Positions 32,749-42,209 of a stretch of DNA of 64,000 bases are shown piece by piece. Under the pieces are notes generated by a model that did not search any database, had not been told where the DNA came from, and saw only the letters and a program-made list of their open reading frames with translations. The translations under genes and the position numbers were made by a program. Position 1 is the first letter of the stretch. Each line of letters begins with the position of its first letter. The DNA comes from JAICYJ01 sp035695105 (GTDB lineage Bacteria > Actinomycetota > Thermoleophilia > Gaiellales > JAICJC01), in contig DASSEV010000053.1 in NCBI GenBank assembly GCA_035695105.1, forward strand, positions 1 through 64,000, written 5' to 3'.

Positions 32749-34383
32749 ATGTCCCGTCTCGGAGCCCGCGCCGCCCTCGCCCTGGTCGCCCTTCTGGCGG
32801 CCGCGGGATGCGGCAAGTCCGCCTCAACGTCCTCGTCGTCGGCGCCGCCGAAGAGCTCGTCGCTGACGGTGCTCACTCCGGCTCCGACCGGCACCTACTC
32901 GAGCCCGGTGACGTGGGGCCTCTACCGCGAGGTCAGCTCGCTCGATCCCATCTTCGCGTTCGACTACCCGGAGAACACGGCGATCGCGTCGATGTGCGAC
33001 ACGCTGCTCCGCCAGTCGCCCGAGGGCGTGGTCGGCCCCGGGCTGAGCACGCTGTCCTACACGAACCCGACCACGCTCGTGTTCGCGATCAACCCCGCGG
33101 CGAAGTTCTGGGACGGCTCGCCGGTGACCGCCGATGACGTCGTCTACAGCCTCGACCGGCAGATGGACCCGAAGCTGGGCGGCTTCTACGGCGCGGTGTT
33201 CAACCGCGTGAAGTCGATCGTCGCCACCGACCCGTCGACGGTCACGATCACGCTCAAGCAGGCGGACTACTGGCTGCCCGGCGAGCTCGCCTCGACGCCC
33301 GGCTTCATCGTCGAGAAGAAGTTCGCGGAGAAGGCGGGCAAGAACTTCGGCACGATCACCGGCAAGATCATGTGCAGCGGCCCGTTCGAGCTGTCCACCT
33401 GGAAGACGGGCGACGTGCTCGCCGCGAAGGCGAACCCGAACTACTGGGACGCCTCGCTGCGGCCGAAGGTGCCGGAGATCGACTTCAAGGCGCAGTCCAG
33501 CGACTCGGCGGCGACCGCAGCCCTGAAGACCGGTGAGCTGACCGGCGACTACCCGCTGAACATCTCCACGCTCGACGAGCTCAAGGCCGACCCCAACCTG
33601 CACGTCTACCTCGGCTCGTCGATGTCGTCGGACGCGTTCATCGTGTCGAACGCGAAGGGGCCGCTCGGCGACGTGCGCGTGCGCCAGGCGCTGTCGCTGG
33701 CGGTCGACCGCCAGGGCTTCATCAACGCCGTCTACAAGGGCGCCGCGCAGCTGCCGCGCACGCTGGCCAACCCGGGGACATGGGGCTACGGCAAGGACGT
33801 CTTCCAGAAGGCGTGGGACGCGCTGCCCGAGCCGACGCCGAACATGGCCGAGGCGAAGAAGCTGATCGGCCAGGCCGGCGTCAAGGGGCAGACCATCACG
33901 CTCGGCATGTCCAGCCAGCTGAACAACATCAACACCGAGGCGCTGGCATTCCAGGCGGCGGGGCAGGAGCTCGGGCTGACGGTGAAGCTGCACTCGGTGT
34001 CGGCCCAGAACTACATCAACTTCTTCATCGATGCCAACGCCAGGAAGGGCATCGACGGGTTCTTCACCGTCAACTACCCGGACTACGCCGACCCGGCGGG
34101 GCTGTACGCCACGCTGGCGGTGCCGGGCGGATCCCAGAACTACGACAACTTCAGCGATCCGCAGATCACGAGCTACATGGAGCAGGCCCGCACCACGGCC
34201 GACCCCACGCAGCGCGCGGAGCTGATCGTCAAGGCGCAGACGCTGATCATGAAGGAGCTGCCCTGGATCCCCGTTGCCGATCCCGACACCATCCTGATCA
34301 TGAACAAGAAGGTGACAGGGCCGCCCGCGACGTTCCAGTACATGTTCGGGCCGTGGCTGGCGAAGCTGGGGGCGGCGAAGTAG
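32749..34383 (+). CDS. Family 5 extracellular solute-binding lipoprotein
   Basis: A 544-residue lipoprotein that captures the substrate for the ABC importer encoded downstream. The signal peptide ends in the lipobox LAAAGC, so the mature protein is anchored by a lipidated cysteine at residue ~20. The SBP_bac_5 pattern is visible: WDGSPVTADDVVYSL, the RVRQALSLAVDRQGF segment and a C-terminal ELPWIPVADP. Relatives bind oligopeptides, nickel or small amides. ATG at 32749 has CAGGAG upstream. It is directly followed by the first permease with no gap. Confidence 0.9.
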   Translation: MSRLGARAALALVALLAAAGCGKSASTSSSSAPPKSSSLTVLTPAPTGTYSSPVTWGLYREVSSLDPIFAFDYPENTAIASMCDTLLRQSPEGVVGPGLSTLSYTNPTTLVFAINPAAKFWDGSPVTADDVVYSLDRQMDPKLGGFYGAVFNRVKSIVATDPSTVTITLKQADYWLPGELASTPGFIVEKKFAEKAGKNFGTITGKIMCSGPFELSTWKTGDVLAAKANPNYWDASLRPKVPEIDFKAQSSDSAATAALKTGELTGDYPLNISTLDELKADPNLHVYLGSSMSSDAFIVSNAKGPLGDVRVRQALSLAVDRQGFINAVYKGAAQLPRTLANPGTWGYGKDVFQKAWDALPEPTPNMAEAKKLIGQAGVKGQTITLGMSSQLNNINTEALAFQAAGQELGLTVKLHSVSAQNYINFFIDANARKGIDGFFTVNYPDYADPAGLYATLAVPGGSQNYDNFSDPQITSYMEQARTTADPTQRAELIVKAQTLIMKELPWIPVADPDTILIMNKKVTGPPATFQYMFGPWLAKLGAAK

Positions 34384-35331
34384 ATGCTCCGCTTCGTGGC
34401 GCGGCGGCTGGTGATGCTGGTCGTCACGCTTCTGGTCTCGAGCTTCGTCATCTTCAGCGCCCTGTACGTAGCGCCGGGGAACCCGATCGCGGTGCTCTCT
34501 GGAGGGCGGTCGCTACCGCCCTCCAGCATCGCGATCCTCGAGAAGCGCTACCACCTCAACGACCCGTTCTTCGTGCGGTACGCCGACTGGGTGAAGGGGG
34601 CTGTGCACGGTGACTTTGGGGTCTCGATCGCACTGCACGAGGACGTATCGAGCCTCATCTCGGCCCGCATCGGCACGACGCTCGAGCTGGTCGCCTACGC
34701 GTCGATCCTGATCCTGCTGTTCGGCATCGGGCTGGGGCTGCTGGGCGCGCTGCGGCCCGGCCCGATCGACTCCGGCGTGATCGTCATCACCGCCATCTCC
34801 GCTGCGCTGCCCGCATTCGTCGCGGCGGTGGTGCTGCAGACGGTGTTCGCCGTCAACCTGGGATGGTTCCCCGCGACCGGCAACGGCCTCGGATTCGTCG
34901 ACCAGGTACGTCACCTGACGCTGCCCGCCTTCTCGCTGGCGGTCGGCTCGCTCGCCCTGGTCGCGAGGGTAACCCGTGCATCCGTGCGCGAGGAGGCCGG
35001 TAAGGAGCATGTGCAGACGGCGATCAGCCGCGGCATCCCCTACGGGATGGTGGTGCGGCGGCACGTGCTGCGGAACGCGGCCATCCCGATCACGACCGTC
35101 GCCGGCATCACCATCGCCTCGCTGATCGCGATCGACACCGTCGTCGAGACCGCCTTCTCGCTGAACGGGCTCGGGTCGTATCTCGTTGCCTCGGCAAGCA
35201 ACAAGGACTTCGCCGTCGTGCAGGGGATCTCGCTCGTGCTGGTCACCATCTTCGTGGTGATCAACACCATCGTCGACATCCTCTACGCGGTGCTCGACCC
35301 GCGGGTCAAGCTTGGGAGCCGGGCGCAGTGA
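34384..35331 (+). CDS. ABC transporter permease, DppB type
   Basis: A 315-residue membrane subunit of a peptide/nickel-type importer, with six helices. N-terminal MLRFVARRLVMLVVTLLVSS is the standard start of DppB/OppB proteins, and the EAA loop with the cytoplasmic contact appears as AISRGIPYGMVVRRHVLRNA. It starts immediately after the binding-protein stop. A perfect 12-bp hairpin is embedded in its coding sequence (34499-34526). Confidence 0.92.
   Translation: MLRFVARRLVMLVVTLLVSSFVIFSALYVAPGNPIAVLSGGRSLPPSSIAILEKRYHLNDPFFVRYADWVKGAVHGDFGVSIALHEDVSSLISARIGTTLELVAYASILILLFGIGLGLLGALRPGPIDSGVIVITAISAALPAFVAAVVLQTVFAVNLGWFPATGNGLGFVDQVRHLTLPAFSLAVGSLALVARVTRASVREEAGKEHVQTAISRGIPYGMVVRRHVLRNAAIPITTVAGITIASLIAIDTVVETAFSLNGLGSYLVASASNKDFAVVQGISLVLVTIFVVINTIVDILYAVLDPRVKLGSRAQ
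34499..34526. repeat. Perfect 12-bp hairpin inside permease coding region
   Basis: CTGGAGGGCGGT (34499-34510), loop CGCT, then the exact complement (34515-34526). It covers codons 39-48 of the dppB-like gene, so it would form in the mRNA just downstream of the binding-protein gene. Such a structure could stabilise the upstream message for the abundant binding protein or attenuate downstream expression. Confidence 0.6.
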
Positions 35332-36194
35332 GCACGGTCGCGCCGACAGCGGGCCGCATCGTGCGGTTCTCGTCCCGGGGGCTGCACCGCAAGAACTGGG
35401 TGGTTGCGATCTGCATCACCGTGCTGGTGCTGGCGGTGGTGGTCGCGCTGATCGGCTCCGCGATCGCGCCTTACGACCCGAACTTCGTCAGCCTGTCCAA
35501 CGCGTATGTCGGCCCGACCGGAGGCCACCTGCTCGGCTTCGATCCGGCCGGCCGCGATCTGCTGTCGCGGCTGCTGGCCGGTGCGCGCACCACGATCCTG
35601 GGGCCGGTTGCCGTCGTGGTCATCTCGGTCGGAGTGGGCACCGGCGTGGCCGTCGCCACGGCCTGGCTGGGCGGCTGGTTCGACGCGGGCGTCTCGGCTG
35701 TGGTGGACGTGCTGTTCGCGTTCCCGGGCATCCTGCTGGCGGTGCTGGCCGCAGCCGTGTTCGGGCCCAGCCTGAAGTCGGCGGTGATCGCGCTGTCGGT
35801 CGCCTACACGCCCTACGTCGCGCGCATTCTCCGCGGCGCCGCCCTCCGCGAGCGCGCACAGCAGTATGTGGCCGCGCTCGAGGTGCAGGGCCTGACTGGG
35901 TTTGGCATCTGCCTGCGGCACCTCGTGCCGAACGTCTTCCCGCTGATCGTCGCGCAGGCGACCATCCTGTTCGGCTACGCCATGGTCGACCTGGCCGCCA
36001 TCTCCTTCCTCGGGCTCGGGGTGCAGACCCCGCAGCCGGACTGGGGTGTGATGGTGTCGGAGGGGCAGACAGGCGTGCTGCAGGGCTATCCGGCCGAGTC
36101 GCTTGCGGCCGGCCTCGCCATCATGGTGGTCGTCATCGCCGTCAACCTGCTCGGCGAGCGGCTCGTCGACAACGCACAAAGGAGCTCCCATTGA
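35328..36194 (+). CDS. ABC transporter permease, DppC type
   Basis: A 288-residue second permease of the importer. It has the N-terminal cytosolic helix and membrane segment of the OppC/DppC family, the AYDPNF-like loop with GHLLGFDPAGRDLLSRLLAGAR split here as GFDPAGRDLLSRL (matches the GTDxxGRD motif), and the EAA loop ALEVQGLTGFGICLRHLVPN. GTG start overlaps the previous stop by four bases. Confidence 0.92.
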   Translation: MSTVAPTAGRIVRFSSRGLHRKNWVVAICITVLVLAVVVALIGSAIAPYDPNFVSLSNAYVGPTGGHLLGFDPAGRDLLSRLLAGARTTILGPVAVVVISVGVGTGVAVATAWLGGWFDAGVSAVVDVLFAFPGILLAVLAAAVFGPSLKSAVIALSVAYTPYVARILRGAALRERAQQYVAALEVQGLTGFGICLRHLVPNVFPLIVAQATILFGYAMVDLAAISFLGLGVQTPQPDWGVMVSEGQTGVLQGYPAESLAAGLAIMVVVIAVNLLGERLVDNAQRSSH

Positions 36195-37618
36195 CCGACC
36201 TCGCCTACCTCTCCGCAGCCGAGGCGCTTCGCATGTTCCGAAGCGGCGAGCTGTCGCCCGTTGAGCTGATGTCCGCCGTGATCGAGCGCGCGGAGGAGGT
36301 CGACGGCGACGTCAACGCGCTCTGCCACCGCTTCTTCGACCAGGCGATGGAGCAGGCGCGGGAGGCCGAGCGGCGCTACGCCGGCACGGGTGACGCACCG
36401 CGGCCGCTCGAGGGCATCCCGACGGCGATCAAGGAGGAGGAGGGCGTCGCCGGCCAGCCGTGGACGCAGGGCTCGCTGATCTACAAGGACGAGGTGGCGC
36501 AGGAGTCCTCCCCGTTCGCCGAGCGGATCCTCGAGAGCGGGGCGATCGTGCATGCCCGGGCGACCGCGCCCGAGTTCTCCTGCGCCGGCTTCACCCACTC
36601 GCGGCTGTGGGGGGTGACGAGGAACCCCTGGAACCTCGAGTACGGCGTCGGCGGGTCGTCGGGCGGCTCGGGTGCGGCGCTCGCCAGCGGCACCACGACG
36701 CTCGCGAGCGGCTCCGACATCGGCGGCTCGATCCGCATTCCGGCGTCGTTCAACGGGGTGGTCGGGTTCAAGCCTCCGTACGGGCGCGTGCCGCAGGAGG
36801 CGCCGTTCAACCTGGACACGTACTGCCACTGCGGGCCGATGGCGCGCACCGTGATGGACTGCCTGCTGTTCGAGAACGTCCTCGCCGGCCCGGATCCGCG
36901 CGACCACGTGTCGCTGCGGCCCAAGCTGGAGCTGCCCGAGCAGCTGGAGGGCGTCAAGGGGCTGCGGGTTGCGGTGTCGACCGACCTCGGCGACTGGGTC
37001 GTCGACCCGGAGATCAGGGCCAACACGCTCGATCTGGCCATGGCGCTGCGGGAGGAGGGCGCCGTGGTCGAGGAGGTCGACCTGCACGTGCCGCACGCGG
37101 CGGTGCACCGCGCAACCGAGATCCACTTCGAGCTCGGGTTCGGCGCATGGATCGCCGAGACCGCCCGGCAGCACGGTGACCTGATGACCGCCTACGCGCT
37201 GGAGTTCGCACGCAGGTCGGGGACTATCGGCGGCACGTTGCTCGAGAAGCATGAGATCGAGGCCCAGCTGTACCTGCCGGTCGGCGCCCTGCTCGAGCGC
37301 TTCGATGCGCTGATCTGTCCGACCGTGTGCACGGTGGGACTCGTTGCCGGGGATGACTACGTCGGACACGGCGTGACCGTCGACGGCATCGAGCTGGACG
37401 AGTACTTCCACGCCATCATGACTCCGGTGTTCAACGTGCTGAGCCGGTGCCCGGTGCTCAACGTGCCGTCCGGCTTCGCCGCGAACGGCGTCCCGACGGG
37501 TGTGCAGATCGCCGCGCGCACCTACGACGACGTCACCGCCTTCCGCGTCGGCGCCGCCGCCGAGCGGGTGCGGCCGTGGGCCGGCCGGCGTCCCGAGATC
37601 GCGGGCGCCCGCGCCTGA
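36191..37618 (+). CDS. Amidase-signature enzyme inside ABC operon
   Basis: A 475-residue amidase-signature hydrolase that releases ammonia or an amine from an amide. The Ser-cisSer-Lys triad is visible: K81 in GIPTAIKEE, serines 156/157 in GVGGSSGGSGAA and S180 in GSDIGGSIRIP. Length fits the family. It starts at a TTG (36191) that overlaps the permease stop (TTGA), with AAAGGAG upstream; coupling is clear. Placement between permeases and ATPases suggests it breaks down the imported compound, perhaps an amide or a gamma-glutamyl or peptide-like molecule. Confidence 0.88.
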   Translation: MTDLAYLSAAEALRMFRSGELSPVELMSAVIERAEEVDGDVNALCHRFFDQAMEQAREAERRYAGTGDAPRPLEGIPTAIKEEEGVAGQPWTQGSLIYKDEVAQESSPFAERILESGAIVHARATAPEFSCAGFTHSRLWGVTRNPWNLEYGVGGSSGGSGAALASGTTTLASGSDIGGSIRIPASFNGVVGFKPPYGRVPQEAPFNLDTYCHCGPMARTVMDCLLFENVLAGPDPRDHVSLRPKLELPEQLEGVKGLRVAVSTDLGDWVVDPEIRANTLDLAMALREEGAVVEEVDLHVPHAAVHRATEIHFELGFGAWIAETARQHGDLMTAYALEFARRSGTIGGTLLEKHEIEAQLYLPVGALLERFDALICPTVCTVGLVAGDDYVGHGVTVDGIELDEYFHAIMTPVFNVLSRCPVLNVPSGFAANGVPTGVQIAARTYDDVTAFRVGAAAERVRPWAGRRPEIAGARA

Positions 37619-38596
37619 TGCCGCTGCTCGAGGTCGAGCATCTCACGGTGCTGCTGCCCGTCGGAGGCGAGCAGCGCGCGGTGCTGCGGGACGTGTCCCT
37701 CGAGATCGCCGAGGGCGAGGCGCTGGGGCTGGTCGGTGAGTCCGGCTCCGGCAAGTCGATGACGGCGCGGTCGATCGCGCGGTTGCTTCCGACAGGTGCC
37801 GCCGTCGAGGGCGAGGTGCGCTACCGGGACCGGTCGGTGCTCGGGCTCCGCGGCGGAGAGCTGCGCCGCTATCGGGAGGACGTGGCGGTCGTGTTCCAGG
37901 ATCCGCGCGTGCACGTCAACCCGGTGCGGCGGATCGGCGACTTCATGACCGAGGCCCTGCGGGCGAACCGCAAGGTCAAGGCGGAAGTCGCACGCCGGCA
38001 GGCGATCGCGCTGCTCGAGGAGGTGCAGATCGACGACGGCGAGCGCCGGATGCGGCAGTACCCGCACGAGCTGTCGGGCGGCATGCTGCAGCGGGTGATG
38101 ATCGCGACCGCCTTGTTGACGGATCCCAGCCTGCTGCTCGCGGACGAGCCGACCACTGCGCTCGACGTCACGATCCAGGCAGAGGTGATGGCGATCCTCG
38201 ACGCGCTGCGGCGCGACCGCGGGCTGGCGATGCTGTTCATCACGCACGACCTCGACCTGGCGGCCGCCGTGTGCGACCGCACCGACGTGATGTATGCGGG
38301 TGAGGTGGTCGAGACCCGAGTGTCCGAGCGGCTGCATGCCGATCCGCTGCACCCGTACACCGCGGCGCTGGCCGAGGCCCGCCCGAGCATCACGGCCACC
38401 AGCGATCGGCTGGCGGCGATTCCGGGACGGCCGCTGTCGGCGTTCGAGGCGCCTCCGGGGTGCGCGTTCGCGACCCGCTGCCCTCATGTCGAGGAGCGGT
38501 GCCGGGAGACGCACCCGTCGCTCCAGGAGCTCGACGGCGGGCGCGTGCGCTGCGTGCGGGCGGCCGAGCTGCGCGGCAGGCTGGCGAAGGCGGCGC

Positions 38597-38604
<8 letters not shown>
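37618..38604 (+). CDS. ABC transporter ATPase, DppD type
   Basis: A 328-residue ATPase. Walker A GESGSGKS, signature LSGGMLQRV, Walker B LLADEPTTALD and the H-loop ITHDLDL are complete. The C-terminal oligopeptide/nickel extension (oligo_HPY) is present with cysteines in GCAFATRCP and RCRETHP, which in DppD proteins hold an iron-sulfur cluster. Its ATG shares one base with the amidase stop. Confidence 0.92.
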
Positions 38605-39409
<805 letters not shown>

Positions 39410-39427
<18 letters not shown>

Positions 39428-39874
39428 CGTCCAGAGGGCGCCGATGGTGGCGAGGATCGCGCCGATCAGCAGCACCCAGATGCCGGGAGCGACGCTGGCC
39501 GTCGCGAACAGGCCGTTGGCATGGTTGGCCGAGTCGACGTCGTCCGAGACGGTGTTCCACTCGACGATGGCCAGCGCAAGGAGCGCCACCGCGACGGCCG
39601 CGCCGAGCCGAGCGCTGATCCGCTCCGGCCGCCGGTAGTACCAGCCGGCGCACCCGAGCAGGGCGAGCGCGAGCATTGCGGTCCAGCGGCCGTCGCCCGA
39701 CAACCGGCCTTCGGTGACACGCCCGAGGCCGTGCGTCCATGGCATGGCCGAGCCGGCCAGCGCGAGCACGGCGCCTCCGCCGGTGAGGGCAAGCCGGATG
39801 GCGAGCTGCTCGTGCTGTAGCTCGTAGCGGCGCTGATCCTCAAGGCGCGCGTTCGTGGCCATGGTGGCCTGCAT
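39410..39874 (-). CDS. Four-helix membrane protein, unknown function
   Basis: A 154-residue protein with an N-terminal charged helix (LEDQRRYELQHEQLAI) followed by four hydrophobic segments. I do not recognise the family. Tryptophans near helix ends (MPWTHG, GWYYRRPER, VEWNTVSDD) fit an integral membrane protein. Two starts are possible: ATG at 39874 or at 39862, four residues later; neither has a strong ribosome site. The frame continues open far upstream over the intergenic region and under znuA, which is not coding in that direction. Confidence 0.6.
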
Positions 39875-40071
39875 TGAAGCACCACAGCGAGTCAGAAACA
39901 GGACGTCAAACGTATCGCGGACCGGCGGAACTCCGGCACACCGACGCGACGATCGAACGCATTTCGTGACTCCCCCGGCGCTCCAACGTCCGATTGCGGC
40001 CCGAAAACGCCTCTGAGGCGGTGTCGGGCGGCTGCGGCGTAACGTTGCGGAACTGTGACGAGGCGGTGCGG

Positions 40072-40977
40072 CTAGGGCGTTGGAGGTGCCGTGCCCAGAA
40101 ACCCCGCCACCATGGCGCGCATGTCCCACCGCTCCATGCCGAGGTACGTGGCGCCTGGCGAGCCGGCCGGTCCCAGCGTGTCCCCGTACAGGTTCGCGTA
40201 CACCCTGACGCCGGCCTCCGATGCGATCTGCTGCTCGAGCTTCGGGCTCAACGACGACTCGGTGAAGATCGCGGCCACATGTTGCTCGCGGATCCGCTGG
40301 ATCAGGTCGGCCACGCCGCTCGCGCTCACCTGTGCCGCGGTTGACAACGCCGGCAGCACCGAGCCGACCACTCGAATCCCGTAGTGCGTTGCGAAATAGC
40401 CGAACGCGTCGTGGTTCGTCACCAGCAGACGCTGTGTGCGCGGCACCGTTGTGATCAGCCTCCGGTTGCCCGCGTCCATCGCCCGGATCCTGGACGCGTA
40501 TGCGTGCGCACGGGACCGGTAGCCGGCGGCGTGGGCCGGATCGAGCCGCGCCAGGCGCGCTCCCAGGCCGGTCGCCGCCCGCTCGAACAGCGTCGGGTCG
40601 AACCACCAGTGGGGATCGTCGCCTCGGAGCGGCAGCCCCGCGGACGCCACCCAGACCGGCGTGCCCGGAACCGAGCTCGCCACGAGGCCTGCCGCCCAGC
40701 GATCCAGCCCGGCGCCCGATTCGACGACCAGCCTGGCACCCGACAGCCCGATCGCCGTGCTCGGCGTCGGCTCGAAGTCGTGCGGATCCACATTCGGCCT
40801 CAGGATCCCAACGACGTGAACGTCCGGCCCGCCCACGTTCCGCACCAGGTCCTGCATCTGCGTCGTCGTCGCCACCACGGTCACGCGGCCCGGCTCGCCC
40901 TTGGGGATCTGCGTCGTCGTGCAGGCGGCTGCCAGCAGGGTGAAAAGGGCAGCGGCTGCGAGCGGGCGGCGGATCAC
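40072..40977 (-). CDS. znuA: Zinc ABC transporter substrate-binding lipoprotein
   Basis: A 301-residue cluster 9 metal-binding protein that captures Zn (or Mn) outside the membrane. A lipobox LAAAC ends the signal peptide (cysteine ~18). Metal ligands of the family are placed as expected: histidine in VDPHDFEPTPS, DDPHWWFDP, VTNHDAFGYF and the glutamate/aspartate of FTESSLSP. The histidine-rich loop of some ZnuA proteins is short here. GTG start at 40977 is the best option, giving an intact signal peptide. It is divergent from zur-znuC-znuB, with a Zur-box-like sequence in between. Confidence 0.9.
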   Translation of the reverse strand: MIRRPLAAAALFTLLAAACTTTQIPKGEPGRVTVVATTTQMQDLVRNVGGPDVHVVGILRPNVDPHDFEPTPSTAIGLSGARLVVESGAGLDRWAAGLVASSVPGTPVWVASAGLPLRGDDPHWWFDPTLFERAATGLGARLARLDPAHAAGYRSRAHAYASRIRAMDAGNRRLITTVPRTQRLLVTNHDAFGYFATHYGIRVVGSVLPALSTAAQVSASGVADLIQRIREQHVAAIFTESSLSPKLEQQIASEAGVRVYANLYGDTLGPAGSPGATYLGMERWDMRAMVAGFLGTAPPTP

Positions 40978-41000
40978 GGCCGCACAACCGTAGCAAGAAC

Positions 41001-41018
41001 GATAATGGTTTTCATATT
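41001..41018. promoter_or_regulatory. Zur box candidate
   Basis: GATAATGGTTTTCATATT in the 76-bp znuA/zur intergenic region: an AT-rich imperfect palindrome (TAATG...CATAT arms) similar in form to Zur operators of actinobacteria. It could control both directions. Confidence 0.65.
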
Positions 41019-41022
41019 TTGC

Positions 41023-41037
41023 GAACGGTGTCCGTTC
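41023..41037. promoter_or_regulatory. Second inverted repeat in znuA/zur region
   Basis: GAACGG-TGT-CCGTTC, perfect 6-bp arms with 3-bp spacer, located between the Zur box candidate and the zur -10 element. It may bind another factor or be part of the promoter. Confidence 0.4.
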
Positions 41038-41041
41038 TCGA

Positions 41042-41047
41042 TAGCAT
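41042..41047 (+). promoter_or_regulatory. -10 element TAGCAT of zur, leaderless
   Basis: TAGCAT ends exactly six bases before the zur ATG; no Shine-Dalgarno. Matches the leaderless pattern of the window. Confidence 0.5.
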
Positions 41048-41053
41048 GTCCGC

Positions 41054-41461
41054 ATGGAACCAGGCCGCAACCGCCGCGCTCGCATGGCCCTGCTCGACGC
41101 CGGCCGCTCCATGGGCCGCGCGTTCAGCGTGCGCGAGCTGCACGCGGCCGCCCAGCGTGCGGAGCCGAAGCTCGGCCTGACCACCGCCTACCGCACGGTC
41201 GAGCGCTGGCGCGAGGAGGGCTGGGCGGAGGATGCCGGCAGCCGCGGCGGCGAGGCGGTCTACGTGCTCTGCGCCGCACAGGGCCACCATCACCACGTCG
41301 TCTGCGTCGACTGCGGCGCCACCGCGCTGCTCGAGGGCTGCGCGCTCGAGCCCGCCCGCGACTCCGCCCGCTCCGCGGGATTCGACCTGCTGGATTCAGC
41401 GCTCGCCGCCCTGCCGGCGCGCTGCGCCACCTGCGCGGACGGCGATGGCGGCCGCGGCTGA
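41054..41461 (+). CDS. zur: Fur-family zinc regulator Zur
   Basis: A 135-residue Fur-family repressor. The winged helix (FSVRELHAAAQ, LTTAYRTVERW) is followed by the metal region GHHHHVVCVDCG with the first CxxC, and a second CATC near the C-terminus; these pairs hold the structural zinc, and the histidines the regulatory site. Its place at the head of znuCB and opposite znuA identifies it as Zur rather than Fur. It overlaps znuC by 17 bases. Confidence 0.9.
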   Translation: MEPGRNRRARMALLDAGRSMGRAFSVRELHAAAQRAEPKLGLTTAYRTVERWREEGWAEDAGSRGGEAVYVLCAAQGHHHHVVCVDCGATALLEGCALEPARDSARSAGFDLLDSALAALPARCATCADGDGGRG

Positions 41462-42209
41462 GATCGCCCGGGCGCCGGTCGCCCGGCTTCGCGACGTCAC
41501 CGTTGCCTACGGCGAGCACGTCGCCCTCGACGGCGTCACGCTCGACCTGCCCGCCGGCTCGATCGTCGGCCTGATCGGCCCGAACGGCGCCGGCAAGACG
41601 ACGCTGCTGCGGACGCTGCTCGGCGTGCTCCAGCCGAGCGCCGGCCGGGTCGAGGTTCGCGGCGCAATCGGCTACATGCCGCAGCTGGGCGAGGCCGCCT
41701 GGAGCCATCCGCTCACCGCGCTCGACGTCGCGCTGCAGGGCTCGTACCGCCGCGTGGGGTGGCTGCGGCGACCCTCGTCATCGGAGCGGGCCGCCGCGCT
41801 CGGCGCCTTGGCCCGTGTGGGCATGGAGGATCTCGCCGGCCGCCAGATCGGGCGGCTCTCCGGTGGCCAGCGCCAGCGCGTGCTGCTCGCCCGCGCCCTG
41901 ATGCAGGACGCGCGCCTGCTCCTGCTGGATGAGCCGCTGTCGGGCGCCGACGCCGCCACCTCCTCCGCGTTCCAGGACACGCTGGATCGCCTGCGCGACG
42001 AGGGGCGCACCGTGGTCGTCTCCACGCACGACCTGGCCTGGTCGGTCCGCCGCTGCGACCTCCTCTGCCTGCTCTCCGGCCGCGTCGTCTCGTACGGCCC
42101 GCCCGCCGACGCGCTAGCCCCGTCGCGGCTGGCCGACGCCTACGGCGGCGAGCTGATCGACGTCGGCGGCGTGCGCATCCTTGCCCCGGAAGGGCACCAC
42201 GCCCACTGA
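41445..42209 (+). CDS. znuC: Zinc ABC transporter ATPase
   Basis: A 254-residue ATPase of the zinc importer. Walker A GPNGAGKTT, signature LSGGQRQRVLLARAL, Walker B LLLLDEPLSGAD and H-loop VVSTHDLAW are complete. The ATG at 41445 lies inside the end of zur (17-base overlap), giving coupled translation. It shares one base with znuB. Confidence 0.92.
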   Translation: MAAAAEIARAPVARLRDVTVAYGEHVALDGVTLDLPAGSIVGLIGPNGAGKTTLLRTLLGVLQPSAGRVEVRGAIGYMPQLGEAAWSHPLTALDVALQGSYRRVGWLRRPSSSERAAALGALARVGMEDLAGRQIGRLSGGQRQRVLLARALMQDARLLLLDEPLSGADAATSSAFQDTLDRLRDEGRTVVVSTHDLAWSVRRCDLLCLLSGRVVSYGPPADALAPSRLADAYGGELIDVGGVRILAPEGHHAH

